Source: K23-9 sp049680365 (GTDB taxonomy: Bacteria > Planctomycetota > Planctomycetia > Pirellulales > Pirellulaceae). From it: a DNA stretch of 18,728 bases. This document shows positions 7,122 through 14,397 of this stretch, one piece after another; the stretch's first letter is position 1, and each line of letters starts with the position of its first letter. The translations under genes and the position numbers were made by a program. The notes under the pieces were generated by a model. That model was not told the DNA's origin, searched no databases, and saw only the letters and a program-made list of their open reading frames with translations. The stretch covers positions 1 to 18,728 of the forward strand of contig JBAUHQ010000222.1 of assembly GCA_049680365.1 (NCBI GenBank), in the 5' to 3' direction.

Positions 7122-9392
7122 TCAAAAAGACGACTCACTTGCCTTGCTGCCCATAAAGACCTTGCCCAGCGGTCCTGCTAGTAGAGCTGGCAGAATCAAC
7201 AGGTCAGCAACCAATGCGGTCATCAGAAGAATAAAGACCATCCATGAAAATCGGCTTGCCGGAACGAATGAACTGAATACGACAGGGAGCATGCCTAACC
7301 CACAAATCAGACTCGTCTGCAGCATGGCAGTCGCACAGTGACTGTAGGTCCGCCGTATCGCTTCCGAAGGACGGTAGCCTGCATCAATTTCTCGACGAAA
7401 CCAGGAAAGAAAGTGAAGCGTATCGACGACAGCAATTCCCAAAGCGATGCTTGCCGTCATTACGGTACCCAAATTGATCGGAATGGCGCACCAGCCCATC
7501 AATCCGAAAATGGTGACGATTGGGAACACGTTGGGGATCATCGCAAACAACCCTGCCCATACGCTGCGAAGCACGACCATCAATATCAAACCGACCAGTG
7601 CGAACGCAGCCACAAAGCTACGGATCATATCGGCAAGTAATAGTCGCTGTGTTTGATAGATCAGAGGCACGGCGCCTGTGACAGTGATGTCGATCTCTTC
7701 ATCGTTCGATGCAGATGCTGAATCCACAACGGGCGCGACGTGATCTCTTAGTTCATCCAAAAATACTTCATAGTCAACGTCGCTGATCGCGGGAACACGA
7801 GCGGCAATTCGCCACGACTGACGCCCTTCGCCTTCGTACAAATAGCGTCCGTCACGAAATCGGGAACGCTCATCGGCAAGCTTTCGGGACAGCGCGACGC
7901 GTCTAGCGGTGTTTCCAATACTGGCTCCCTTCGGAATGGGTGGCGTGAAAGTGCCAGCGGACATCACACCATCAACGTGTTCCAAGTCGCTAACCGATTT
8001 CGCAACCGAATCAACCAATTCAATGCGCCGCAAAAAATCAATCTTCGTATCGGCCGCGAAGTGAATCACGACCTCCACTGGCACCATTGGACCCAGATTT
8101 TCCTCCATCCAAATGTAGTCCGTCAGCACACGGTCACGAGGCGAAAACAATTCACGTATTTTGATTGACGTTTCGATCGACAACAGGCCCCAGCCGACAA
8201 TGAAAAGGAGCATGATCGAACCAAAAGTGATCGCCTTCGCACGCACAATGGTGAAGCTCGCTAGCGCACCCCACAGTTCACGTTTGACTCGCCGGCGATT
8301 GTCTTCGGTTTTTGAGAGGGGACACAACTCCATCAGCCCAGGCAACAGGCAAAACAACAGCAGCAACGTTACTGTTGATCCAATCGATGCAAAGAACCCG
8401 AATTGTCGAATCGGCTCAACCTCACTCGTCAGCAGCGAACTCAGGCCAATACAGGTGGTCATGGCTGCAAGGACACATGGCACCCATCCGACACGGATCG
8501 CGCGTTGGGGTGCGCCGGCAATTCCATGTTGCTTTGCTTCGTCAAAGTAGTAATTAACCAAGTGAATCCCCGCCGCGATCGTCAACACGAAAACGAACGG
8601 TGGCATCAATATCAAGACAGCGTTCATGGGCTCGCCACTCCAGCCAACCATCGATAGGCATAGTCCTTCGCCGAATACTGCGACGGCAAACACGGCTAAC
8701 GCATACCGCCAGTCGCCAAGAAACCACCAGCACAACAGAAGCGAAAGCAACACAGACAACGCGGCATACTTCTGCATTGTTGCAACTCCGGCACGGTCAA
8801 TCGCGTCACCGTCGACGGGCGGCCCAGCAAGATACAACTGGCTCCGCTTGAGTTTGCACACCGATTCAGCCGTTTCGAGAATGATCTCAATGGCTTCACC
8901 ACGCTCGTAACCTCCTTGATCGGTCAATACAACTACGGCGCAGCTTGATATTCCATCCGGTCCAATCATGCCTCCGCGCAATCGCGAAATGGCACTCGTA
9001 CGCCGCAATCCGATGGGACTTGTCGTCAATTGTCGAACAATTGTGTATCCCGTTTGAACGCGATCAATCAGCGCTGCGCGACGTTCGAAGTTCGGTCGTT
9101 CTGAATCAAGCAGCACGCGTTCAAATTCCGCTAACCGCTGGTCATCGATGGTGCAGCCTGACCAACTGAGCACCACAATCGCTTGGCTTTCAAAACGATT
9201 GACAAACCACTCAAAATCTTGACGCTGCTCGTTCGACTTAGGAATCCACAAGTGTGGAGTGTTAAACATCGTGTCCACAGCGGACATGGACCAGCTTGCC
9301 AAAAACGGCCCAGCACAAATCATGACGATTGACGTCATGACAAACCTACGAATCGTGCTTTGGCGAGACAAATTGATCAACAGCGGAACCAC
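7122..9392 (-). CDS. MMPL/RND superfamily transporter (12 transmembrane helices)
   Basis: Inner-membrane exporter of the RND superfamily, MMPL/Patched-like branch, 756 residues. The layout is the expected duplicated one: TM1 (about 17-37), a periplasmic loop (38-205), TM2-TM6 (208-356), TM7 (388-406), a second periplasmic loop (407-588) and TM8-TM12 (589-743). The second half carries LGIAVVDTLHFLSWFRREID (651-670), the usual MMPL motif, with D657 in TM10 at the place of the proton-relay acid. The first-half counterpart, AAGIHLVNYYFDEAKQHG, has no matching acid in TM4. MMPL proteins often export lipids or hydrophobic compounds using proton flow; the substrate here is unknown. Start: GTG at 9392 is chosen for length, but M19 just before TM1 is an alternative. 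It lies 31 nt downstream of a methyltransferase and is likely co-transcribed with it. Its stop is 16 nt from that of the convergent cytochrome gene. Confidence 0.88.
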   Translation of the reverse strand: MVPLLINLSRQSTIRRFVMTSIVMICAGPFLASWSMSAVDTMFNTPHLWIPKSNEQRQDFEWFVNRFESQAIVVLSWSGCTIDDQRLAEFERVLLDSERPNFERRAALIDRVQTGYTIVRQLTTSPIGLRRTSAISRLRGGMIGPDGISSCAVVVLTDQGGYERGEAIEIILETAESVCKLKRSQLYLAGPPVDGDAIDRAGVATMQKYAALSVLLSLLLCWWFLGDWRYALAVFAVAVFGEGLCLSMVGWSGEPMNAVLILMPPFVFVLTIAAGIHLVNYYFDEAKQHGIAGAPQRAIRVGWVPCVLAAMTTCIGLSSLLTSEVEPIRQFGFFASIGSTVTLLLLFCLLPGLMELCPLSKTEDNRRRVKRELWGALASFTIVRAKAITFGSIMLLFIVGWGLLSIETSIKIRELFSPRDRVLTDYIWMEENLGPMVPVEVVIHFAADTKIDFLRRIELVDSVAKSVSDLEHVDGVMSAGTFTPPIPKGASIGNTARRVALSRKLADERSRFRDGRYLYEGEGRQSWRIAARVPAISDVDYEVFLDELRDHVAPVVDSASASNDEEIDITVTGAVPLIYQTQRLLLADMIRSFVAAFALVGLILMVVLRSVWAGLFAMIPNVFPIVTIFGLMGWCAIPINLGTVMTASIALGIAVVDTLHFLSWFRREIDAGYRPSEAIRRTYSHCATAMLQTSLICGLGMLPVVFSSFVPASRFSWMVFILLMTALVADLLILPALLAGPLGKVFMGSKASESSF

Positions 9393-9423
9393 CTCTATGC
9401 AATGAACTCAAGTTGGCCGCGAT

Positions 9424-10263
9424 TTAGACCGTCGGTTTTTCCGCCACGATCGCACCGTAACGCATCGCACCACTTCGATAGGCGTTCAATAACGCATCGA
9501 ATCCGTCGATAAAATCGACTTGCTCACGGTCTAGCAACTTTGCGACATGCCGAACACCCGTTCGCTGAACTCGCCGTTTGCAAATCTCCCAAGTGCGTGC
9601 AACACGGTCTGTCCAATCCACATTGTGAAGAACCTGCATCCCCTGATCAGTCATCCACTTTGCATAATCCTGACGCGTAGCCAGAGACGGGCAAACAAAA
9701 CGTTCGCAAACCTCTTCGCACTGTTCACGGTGATTGTCGCGAGTTGTATCGTCGCCTTCGAACCAAACACAGATTGCCATCCGCCCGCCCGGGCGAAGCC
9801 ACTCGAATGCACGACGAAAGAACTCCGGCTTGTCGAAAAGATGTTCGGTACACTCGACACTCCACATCACATCGAAACTACCGTCGTCGAAAACGACTGC
9901 CTCAGCATCCTGTGCCATAAATCGCGTTTGCTTTCCGACGCGATTGATCTTTGACGAAACTGCTGCCCAGTGCCGCTGGACGGGACTAAGCGTAACACCC
10001 GTGACATCACATCCGCGTCGCTTGGCCAACCGAATTGACGATCCGCCCATGCCGCATCCGATGTCGACGACTTTGTCGTCACGCTTGATAGCGGCCAAGT
10101 CGGCCAGCGTATCGGTCAAGTTGCACTGAGCCGCATATGCCGATTCGTCACCATCCCAAAGGCCGTGATGAATATGTGGCCCCCACAACAAACGATAAAA
10201 CAAAGTGCCAAGCTGGTAGTGGCTACGGATCGAGCTTTTTTGAATTTTGTCAACTGAAATCAT
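9424..10263 (-). CDS. SAM-dependent methyltransferase (tocopherol/sterol methyltransferase-like, class I)
   Basis: Cytoplasmic class I methyltransferase of about 279 residues. SAM-binding motif I is clear: KVVDIGCGMGGSSIRLAKRRG (about residues 64-84). It is followed by an acidic post-I strand region (CDVTGVTLSPVQ), the motif around WSVECTEHLFDKPEFFRRAF, and the post-II strand LRPGGRMAICVW. The N-terminal IRSHYQLGTLFYRLLWGPHIHHGLWD is the lead-in seen in gamma-tocopherol, sterol and related small-molecule methyltransferases, which act on hydrophobic ring compounds or lipids. I infer a hydrophobic substrate but cannot name it. Start: ATG at 10263 is preferred because it lies just ahead of the conserved region; an ATG at 10305 in the same frame would add 14 poorly conserved-looking residues. 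It is the first gene of a likely two-gene unit with the MMPL exporter. Confidence 0.87.
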   Translation of the reverse strand: MISVDKIQKSSIRSHYQLGTLFYRLLWGPHIHHGLWDGDESAYAAQCNLTDTLADLAAIKRDDKVVDIGCGMGGSSIRLAKRRGCDVTGVTLSPVQRHWAAVSSKINRVGKQTRFMAQDAEAVVFDDGSFDVMWSVECTEHLFDKPEFFRRAFEWLRPGGRMAICVWFEGDDTTRDNHREQCEEVCERFVCPSLATRQDYAKWMTDQGMQVLHNVDWTDRVARTWEICKRRVQRTGVRHVAKLLDREQVDFIDGFDALLNAYRSGAMRYGAIVAEKPTV

Positions 10264-10502
10264 GGTGTTGCCAATTCGGGTCGACGCGGGTGGGATGCCG
10301 GCCATCGCAACATGCTTGGTCGACGCTACTATTGTATGGGCGTGATCCCAAACGAAGTTTTGCTGATGGTAGGGACTCCGCAGACAGGAAACTAGTCGCT
10401 CACAAATGGAATTCAGCTACGATCGGGATTGGAGATACGTCAATTCATGATTGTCATTCCGATGAGATCGCGATGGCAACATAACGAACGACTTGAACGC
10501 TT

Positions 10503-10543
10503 GGTCAAAATACCTGCAACCTTGGATTGCCTTGTTTTTGACC
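10503..10543. repeat. 8-bp perfect inverted repeat, possible hairpin
   Basis: GGTCAAAA (10503-10510) and TTTTGACC (10536-10543) are exact reverse complements around a 25-nt spacer that itself contains GCAA/TTGC arms. An A/T-rich stem ending in GGTC/GACC could be a weak bidirectional terminator or a protein-binding dyad. There is no long T tract after it, only CTTTT at 10551-10555. Confidence 0.35.
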
Positions 10544-10573
10544 TGATGGTCTTTTCCGCGACAAAACTCTGAG

Positions 10574-10772
10574 TTGACGGCGTTGCATGGTGAATACAAT
10601 CGTCTGGTGGGCAAGCAAAGCGTCTTGGAAGTCAAAGAGCTTACTAAGTCCTACGTCAATCGTTTGGTAACAGAATACGAAAAGGAATTTCTTTGGCGAG
10701 TCGGTCGGCCTAATTGCCCAACTAGCCGCCGACCTATTGGCGTATCTGATAACGCGAAAGAAACCTAAATGA
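10574..10772 (+). pseudogene. Short unexplained reading frame, possible frameshifted gene remnant
   Basis: A frame opening at a TTG (10574) encodes 64 residues, including LEVKELTKSY, a stretch that looks like the first strand of ABC-transporter ATPases. The sequence that follows does not continue as an ABC domain. In the +1 frame, which ends at a TGA at 10770-10772, the last stretch reads GLIAQLAADLLAYLITRKK, resembling the C-terminal ADLLAYL/ADLLAFL helix of planctomycete heme-binding domains, such as EQAADLLAFLKS in the large cytochrome of this window. The two halves could be one frame broken near 10695, or both resemblances could be chance. No Walker or CxxCH motif is present, so function cannot be assigned. 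Confidence 0.2.
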
Positions 10773-10868
10773 CTTCATCGGCAGTGCGATTCTGGCAACA
10801 CAGACGCTCGTAGAGTAAGTTGCCCGTGTTGGTAGTTCCTTTATTTGCACTCCAGTAGACTGTCCGCT

Positions 10869-11594
10869 ATGAACAAGACAGACGACTCTCCAGCCAGCAA
10901 AATTCTGATGCAAATAAGCTTGCGGAACTTCATGCTGCTAGCGTTTGCGGCTGCTCTTTTGATATGCGCCGCAGGTCTTTGGTATCGAAACTCCCGCTCC
11001 ACGCTGGCAGCACCCTACGTGATGTTCGACACTTCACTAGGGAAGGAGTCTTTGCTCGGCGGCTACTATATGAAAAACCAAAGTGGGACGATTGATGTCG
11101 CCATTCTTCGACTTCCACGCGACTATCCCGAGTTAGTTCGATTGAAAGCACCACTAAATTTGACGATGCTTGCAATCACCAATGACAAGGTGCTGGAGCA
11201 AATCGACTTTCGCGACTTCCCTAAACTCCGCCGTGTTGCCTTGACGGAACTGAGCCTCACGAAGGAGATCATTGCCGAGCTTTCGGTCCTTCCTGAGCTG
11301 GAATACGTTTGCATCACTGCCTTTCAAAAGGATCCTACTGCGGCATTGCCTGCACTGAACCAGCTTTCCGGTCTTCGTCATCTCATTTTGCGTTCCCATC
11401 ATTTAGCATCTTTCGACCAACTACCAGTAATCGAAACGCTGGAAACGTTTGAGCTGGAATCGCACTACATTGACGACCAATGCCTAGCGACATTGCAAGA
11501 ACACATGCCGCGCTGCCACATCGACTTCCGTCCCAGCTACAGTGGTGGCCAAGGCACGGATCGTGAGACGTTGTCAGTTCATTGGCCACATTGA
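10869..11594 (+). CDS. Membrane-anchored protein with degenerate leucine-rich repeats
   Basis: 241 residues, function unknown. A single membrane helix lies at about residues 19-39 (NFMLLAFAAALLICAAGLWY), preceded by a short basic/polar tail, so the rest should lie in the periplasm. Residues about 85-218 show spaced leucine patterns (LERVAL-type strands such as LRRVALTELSLT, LEYVCITAF, LRHLILRSHHLASF, LETFELESHYI) at roughly 22-25 residue intervals, consistent with a few irregular leucine-rich repeats, a common fold in planctomycete envelope proteins that usually mediates binding. Start: ATG at 10869; a TTG at 10845 would add eight residues, and neither has a good ribosome-binding site. Its stop is only 6 bp from the stop of the convergent gene. 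Confidence 0.65.
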   Translation: MNKTDDSPASKILMQISLRNFMLLAFAAALLICAAGLWYRNSRSTLAAPYVMFDTSLGKESLLGGYYMKNQSGTIDVAILRLPRDYPELVRLKAPLNLTMLAITNDKVLEQIDFRDFPKLRRVALTELSLTKEIIAELSVLPELEYVCITAFQKDPTAALPALNQLSGLRHLILRSHHLASFDQLPVIETLETFELESHYIDDQCLATLQEHMPRCHIDFRPSYSGGQGTDRETLSVHWPH

Positions 11595-11600
11595 CTCGTG

Positions 11601-12536
11601 TTAACGCGACAGGATCGCCACTGACGCGCCGAAATAAGTTGAGTCGGCGCGGCGGCCCTCAGTCGTGATCATGTATCGGCCAAAGCCACTGAAGCGAACT
11701 CGTGGTGTCCACCAAAAATGGAGTCCTGCTTCCGGGTAGACGGCCGCCAACGCACCATCGAAGTCAAATTCCGTTTCGCCGTCTTCGTCAACTGAACCAT
11801 CGTCGTCGTTGTCCACATCATCATGCTCGGCAGGACTTCGCGTGCTCGACGCACCAGCAAACAATCCCAGCCCAACAAAGGGAGCCAGTCGAGTGGGCGT
11901 TTGGAGTCGAATCCCTGTTTCGCCGCCGATGTAAAAATCTTCGTCGTTCAGAGCTGCAACGAAACCGACACGGTTGGTTAAGTACGATGTTTGGTAACCG
12001 GTGAAACCCAACTCGATGCTTCCCAGAGGCGATGGCGTATCCCCGATCGATGTCAAACCAGCAGAGATATACCAGCCAGCAAAGTCGTCGACGAACCTAG
12101 CGTCAGCAGCTTGCTTGATCTTTTTGGGCAGATTTAGTTTCGATGCGCCGTTGGCATACTTTGTGGCATACTGTGGGTCTGACATGGCCCAACGAGATCG
12201 CATAAAGCCAGCCGGAATCAGGGATAGCCGTGCCGAATCATCAGCAGCGTATTCGTCCAAGCCACTTTCGCCGAACTCCTTCGCAAACGCTTCGGAGAAG
12301 GTCTCGTCGCCGACGTGTTCATCGATCGTCGCCGGTGGAAGCTGCGGCGTCATTTCCAATGGCGAAGACTGATAGTTTGCCACTCCAGATATGCTCTTTG
12401 TTAGCGCTGGGGAGAGTTCCAGAGATTCTTGCCCGATAGCTGACGTGGCCCCAGGCATAAGAATCCCGGGAAAGAAAACCCCTGCCAACGCCAAGTGCCG
12501 AAATTGCCGTGCGATAGTAAGCCGATGGAGTTTCAT
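11601..12536 (-). CDS. Exported protein with outer-membrane beta-barrel-like C-terminal half
   Basis: 311 residues of unknown function. The N-terminus is a signal peptide (basic KLHRLTIARQFRH, hydrophobic LALAGVFFPGILMPGA, cleavage likely near SAIG-QE). Residues about 35-150 are polar and poorly structured. From about 153 to the end there are alternating-hydrophobic strands (GWYISAGLTSIG, GSIELGFTGYQTSY, DFYIGGETGIRL, APFVGLGLFAGAS, AVYPEAGLHFWW, VRFSGFGRYMITT, YFGASVAIL), which suggests a small porin-like barrel. A very acidic insert at about 237-260 (EHDDVDNDDDGSVDEDGETEFDFD) resembles calcium-binding loops of thrombospondin-3 or EF-hand type. Start: ATG at 12536, because AGGG lies 8 nt upstream and the signal peptide begins there; the frame stays open upstream. 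It lies 126 nt after the lipoprotein gene on the same strand and may be co-transcribed. Confidence 0.6.
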   Translation of the reverse strand: MKLHRLTIARQFRHLALAGVFFPGILMPGATSAIGQESLELSPALTKSISGVANYQSSPLEMTPQLPPATIDEHVGDETFSEAFAKEFGESGLDEYAADDSARLSLIPAGFMRSRWAMSDPQYATKYANGASKLNLPKKIKQAADARFVDDFAGWYISAGLTSIGDTPSPLGSIELGFTGYQTSYLTNRVGFVAALNDEDFYIGGETGIRLQTPTRLAPFVGLGLFAGASSTRSPAEHDDVDNDDDGSVDEDGETEFDFDGALAAVYPEAGLHFWWTPRVRFSGFGRYMITTEGRRADSTYFGASVAILSR

Positions 12537-12546
12537 GGATGGTTTC
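12537..12546 (-). promoter_or_regulatory. Ribosome-binding site deciding the start at 12536
   Basis: Read on the minus strand, AGGGAAACC followed by ATCC and the ATG places a purine-rich AGGG about 8 nt ahead of the start. This supports the internal ATG over starts further upstream in the open frame. Confidence 0.5.
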
Positions 12547-12662
12547 CCTGCGTAGACCGCCAAATCTCGCTCACCCCCATGTGATTGTCTTGGTTCTAAG
12601 CCATCGCAGAGCAGACAAGCAAGTGCAAAGTCGAAGAGTGCGAAGGAACGAAGCACGGACCA

Positions 12663-14171
12663 CTAGAATCCGCGTTTGAATCCAAGGATTTGCCCCTCCG
12701 TTTCGGGGAAGACGAATCGTACTTCGGCCACACGTGGCTCTTTGTCGCTTTCGTAAGCGACTTCGTAAAACAGATCGATGGTCAAAAAACCACTCCCGTC
12801 CGCTCCAAGTTCATGTCGCTTGAAGGCGACTGTTTTCAATGCTCCCAATTCTTTGGCTTGGTCATTGGCCGCTTCTATGTCCTTCAAAGAGACGGCGGCT
12901 TGTAAATTGGGATGAAGCATTTCCCATGCTGTTTTGGAGTTTTCCTGGAAGGCTTTCAGCAACTCCTCACCACGTTGCTGGTACGAATCCAGCACAAGAT
13001 TCTTTCCCCAGTCGACGCTCTTAAATTGTTCGCACACGATTCCAACAAGTTGATCGGATGGGGATTGCTTGGTTTGTTCGTTTAGGTAGAGATCCAGGTC
13101 GAACGATTTCGACTTGAAAACAAGCTTGGATGAAACGACCCGATACTGCGTTTGAGGATTGAACCGTCGAATGGCTTTGAGATCGCTAATCGACTGAAAG
13201 TCACCACCGTCTGCCTTCATCGTTTCGGCCAGTGCGATGGCGACAGGACCGTCGATCGCTCCGGCGGACTTCAGTCCTGCCAAAGCCGTTTCGATCGCCG
13301 ATGAATTTGACGCTCCGATCGCTGTCAACAATGGTTCGACAGCTGCGATTGCCTCCTGACTGCCTTCGTCATCTTCGATCGGAAAATCCTTGCGTGCTGA
13401 AAGCGATACGCTTGTGATCAATCCCTTCATGCCTTTCAGGCCCATGCCAACCAACATGTTTTGCGTACCCTTTTCCGCTTCGCATCGGTAGATCGACGTC
13501 AGTCGCCAATCCGTCGCTTTGTCGGTGGGCAGCCACTGGCGGTGCAAAAGAGTTGCCGATTTCAATTTCCCCAACTCTTGTTGGCAATCCTGACTTAGTT
13601 TCTTCAGACTGCCGAGAATTTCGTCGTCGTCAGCAAAAAAGGTGTCGGCACGAACTTCGTCGTAGTCACCGGAAAACAGTGCACTGAGAAATCGCTGGTT
13701 CAAGTCAGAGTAAGCCTCTGGCTCAATGCCAGGGAAAATCTGATTCCAAACTGCGTCAGGCTGTGTCACGTCGAATCCGACGAGCTGGTCGTTCAGATAC
13801 GTAAACTTTGCCTTGGTCGATCCACGCTTGAAATTAAATGTTCCTTCGGCGATTTGTTCTTTACCGGCAGCGCCCAGATTAACTCCGGTTTTGAAGTCGG
13901 ACCAACTGAGTCCTTCGTAGCTGCCGTGCGTTTCGTTAAAGACTTTCATCCAACTCTCGATCACGGCCGCATCAACTTTTTCGCGAAGATCAGCATGGAA
14001 CAATCCAAGTAATTCGTTCGGATCGCCCGACGCAACAGCAACAAAAAACTTGTCTTCCGCCTTGGACTCTTTCGCAGAATTCGTCTGCGTTTTCGTGCCG
14101 CATCCACAGGGCAGTATCATTGTCGCCAGCGTCAAAACCCCAACGCCCATGTGATAGTAGATATTTTTCAT
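12663..14171 (-). CDS. Probable lipoprotein built from repeated DUF3887/NTF2-like modules
   Basis: 502 residues, function unknown. The N-terminus is a hydrophobic export signal (VGVLTLATMILPCGCG) with cysteines at 22 and 24; the context is an imperfect lipobox, so lipidation is likely but not certain. The mature part seems to hold up to four related alpha+beta modules, each beginning with a helix of the form FFxAVASGD or LLKAFQE and ending in beta strands: about 38-136, 157-258, 278-382 and 400-502. The first (NELLGLFHADLREKV... ending KAKFTYLNDQLVGFDV) and last (AWEMLHPNLQAAV... ending AEVRFVFPETEGQILGF) resemble the DUF3887/SnoaL-NTF2 cone fold used in many exported binding proteins. The two middle modules are less certain. 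There is no visible catalytic motif. It is divergently oriented to the gene at 14398. Confidence 0.6.
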   Translation of the reverse strand: MKNIYYHMGVGVLTLATMILPCGCGTKTQTNSAKESKAEDKFFVAVASGDPNELLGLFHADLREKVDAAVIESWMKVFNETHGSYEGLSWSDFKTGVNLGAAGKEQIAEGTFNFKRGSTKAKFTYLNDQLVGFDVTQPDAVWNQIFPGIEPEAYSDLNQRFLSALFSGDYDEVRADTFFADDDEILGSLKKLSQDCQQELGKLKSATLLHRQWLPTDKATDWRLTSIYRCEAEKGTQNMLVGMGLKGMKGLITSVSLSARKDFPIEDDEGSQEAIAAVEPLLTAIGASNSSAIETALAGLKSAGAIDGPVAIALAETMKADGGDFQSISDLKAIRRFNPQTQYRVVSSKLVFKSKSFDLDLYLNEQTKQSPSDQLVGIVCEQFKSVDWGKNLVLDSYQQRGEELLKAFQENSKTAWEMLHPNLQAAVSLKDIEAANDQAKELGALKTVAFKRHELGADGSGFLTIDLFYEVAYESDKEPRVAEVRFVFPETEGQILGFKRGF

Positions 14172-14397
14172 TGCGCAGCAAAATTGATTGGTTGTCGAAA
14201 TTCGTAATCAACGAAATTAGTACTCAACATTGTGATGCAGGTTAAGCGAAGCCAATTGAGTTGTGTTACAGCAAATTCAAAAAAGAACTTCACGCCTCGA
14301 TCGCTTCTGAACGCATGAACAGATACCGTTAGGGCCTAGACATTTCCTTACAACGACGCTTCGCAGACAATACTTGGTAGCACAACGAACAGGATGG
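14172..14397. promoter_or_regulatory. Divergent promoter region with CGAAATT direct repeats
   Basis: This 226-nt, relatively AT-rich interval lies between the starts of the lipoprotein (minus) and the membrane protein (plus) and should carry both promoters. CGAAATT occurs at 14196-14202 and 14212-14218, 16 nt apart, and the first copy extends to the near-palindrome CGAAATTCG. This could be an operator pair, but no sigma-70 promoter is clear on either strand. Confidence 0.3.

Larger units (their letters stand above)
10264..10868. other. Gene-poor divergent interval
   Basis: This interval of about 600 nt separates the minus-strand methyltransferase from the plus-strand anchored leucine-rich protein. 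It should hold the promoters of both. On the minus strand, TACAAT (plus-strand ATTGTA at 10331-10336) could be a -10 element for the methyltransferase, but no good -35 lies at the right distance. It also contains an 8-bp inverted repeat at 10503-10543 and a short unexplained reading frame at 10574-10768, both listed separately. I see no convincing full gene or RNA gene in it. Confidence 0.5.

Noticed and set aside
10613..10660. Start of an ABC transporter ATPase
   Set aside because: Only about ten residues resemble the first strand; there is no Walker A, signature or Walker B motif downstream.
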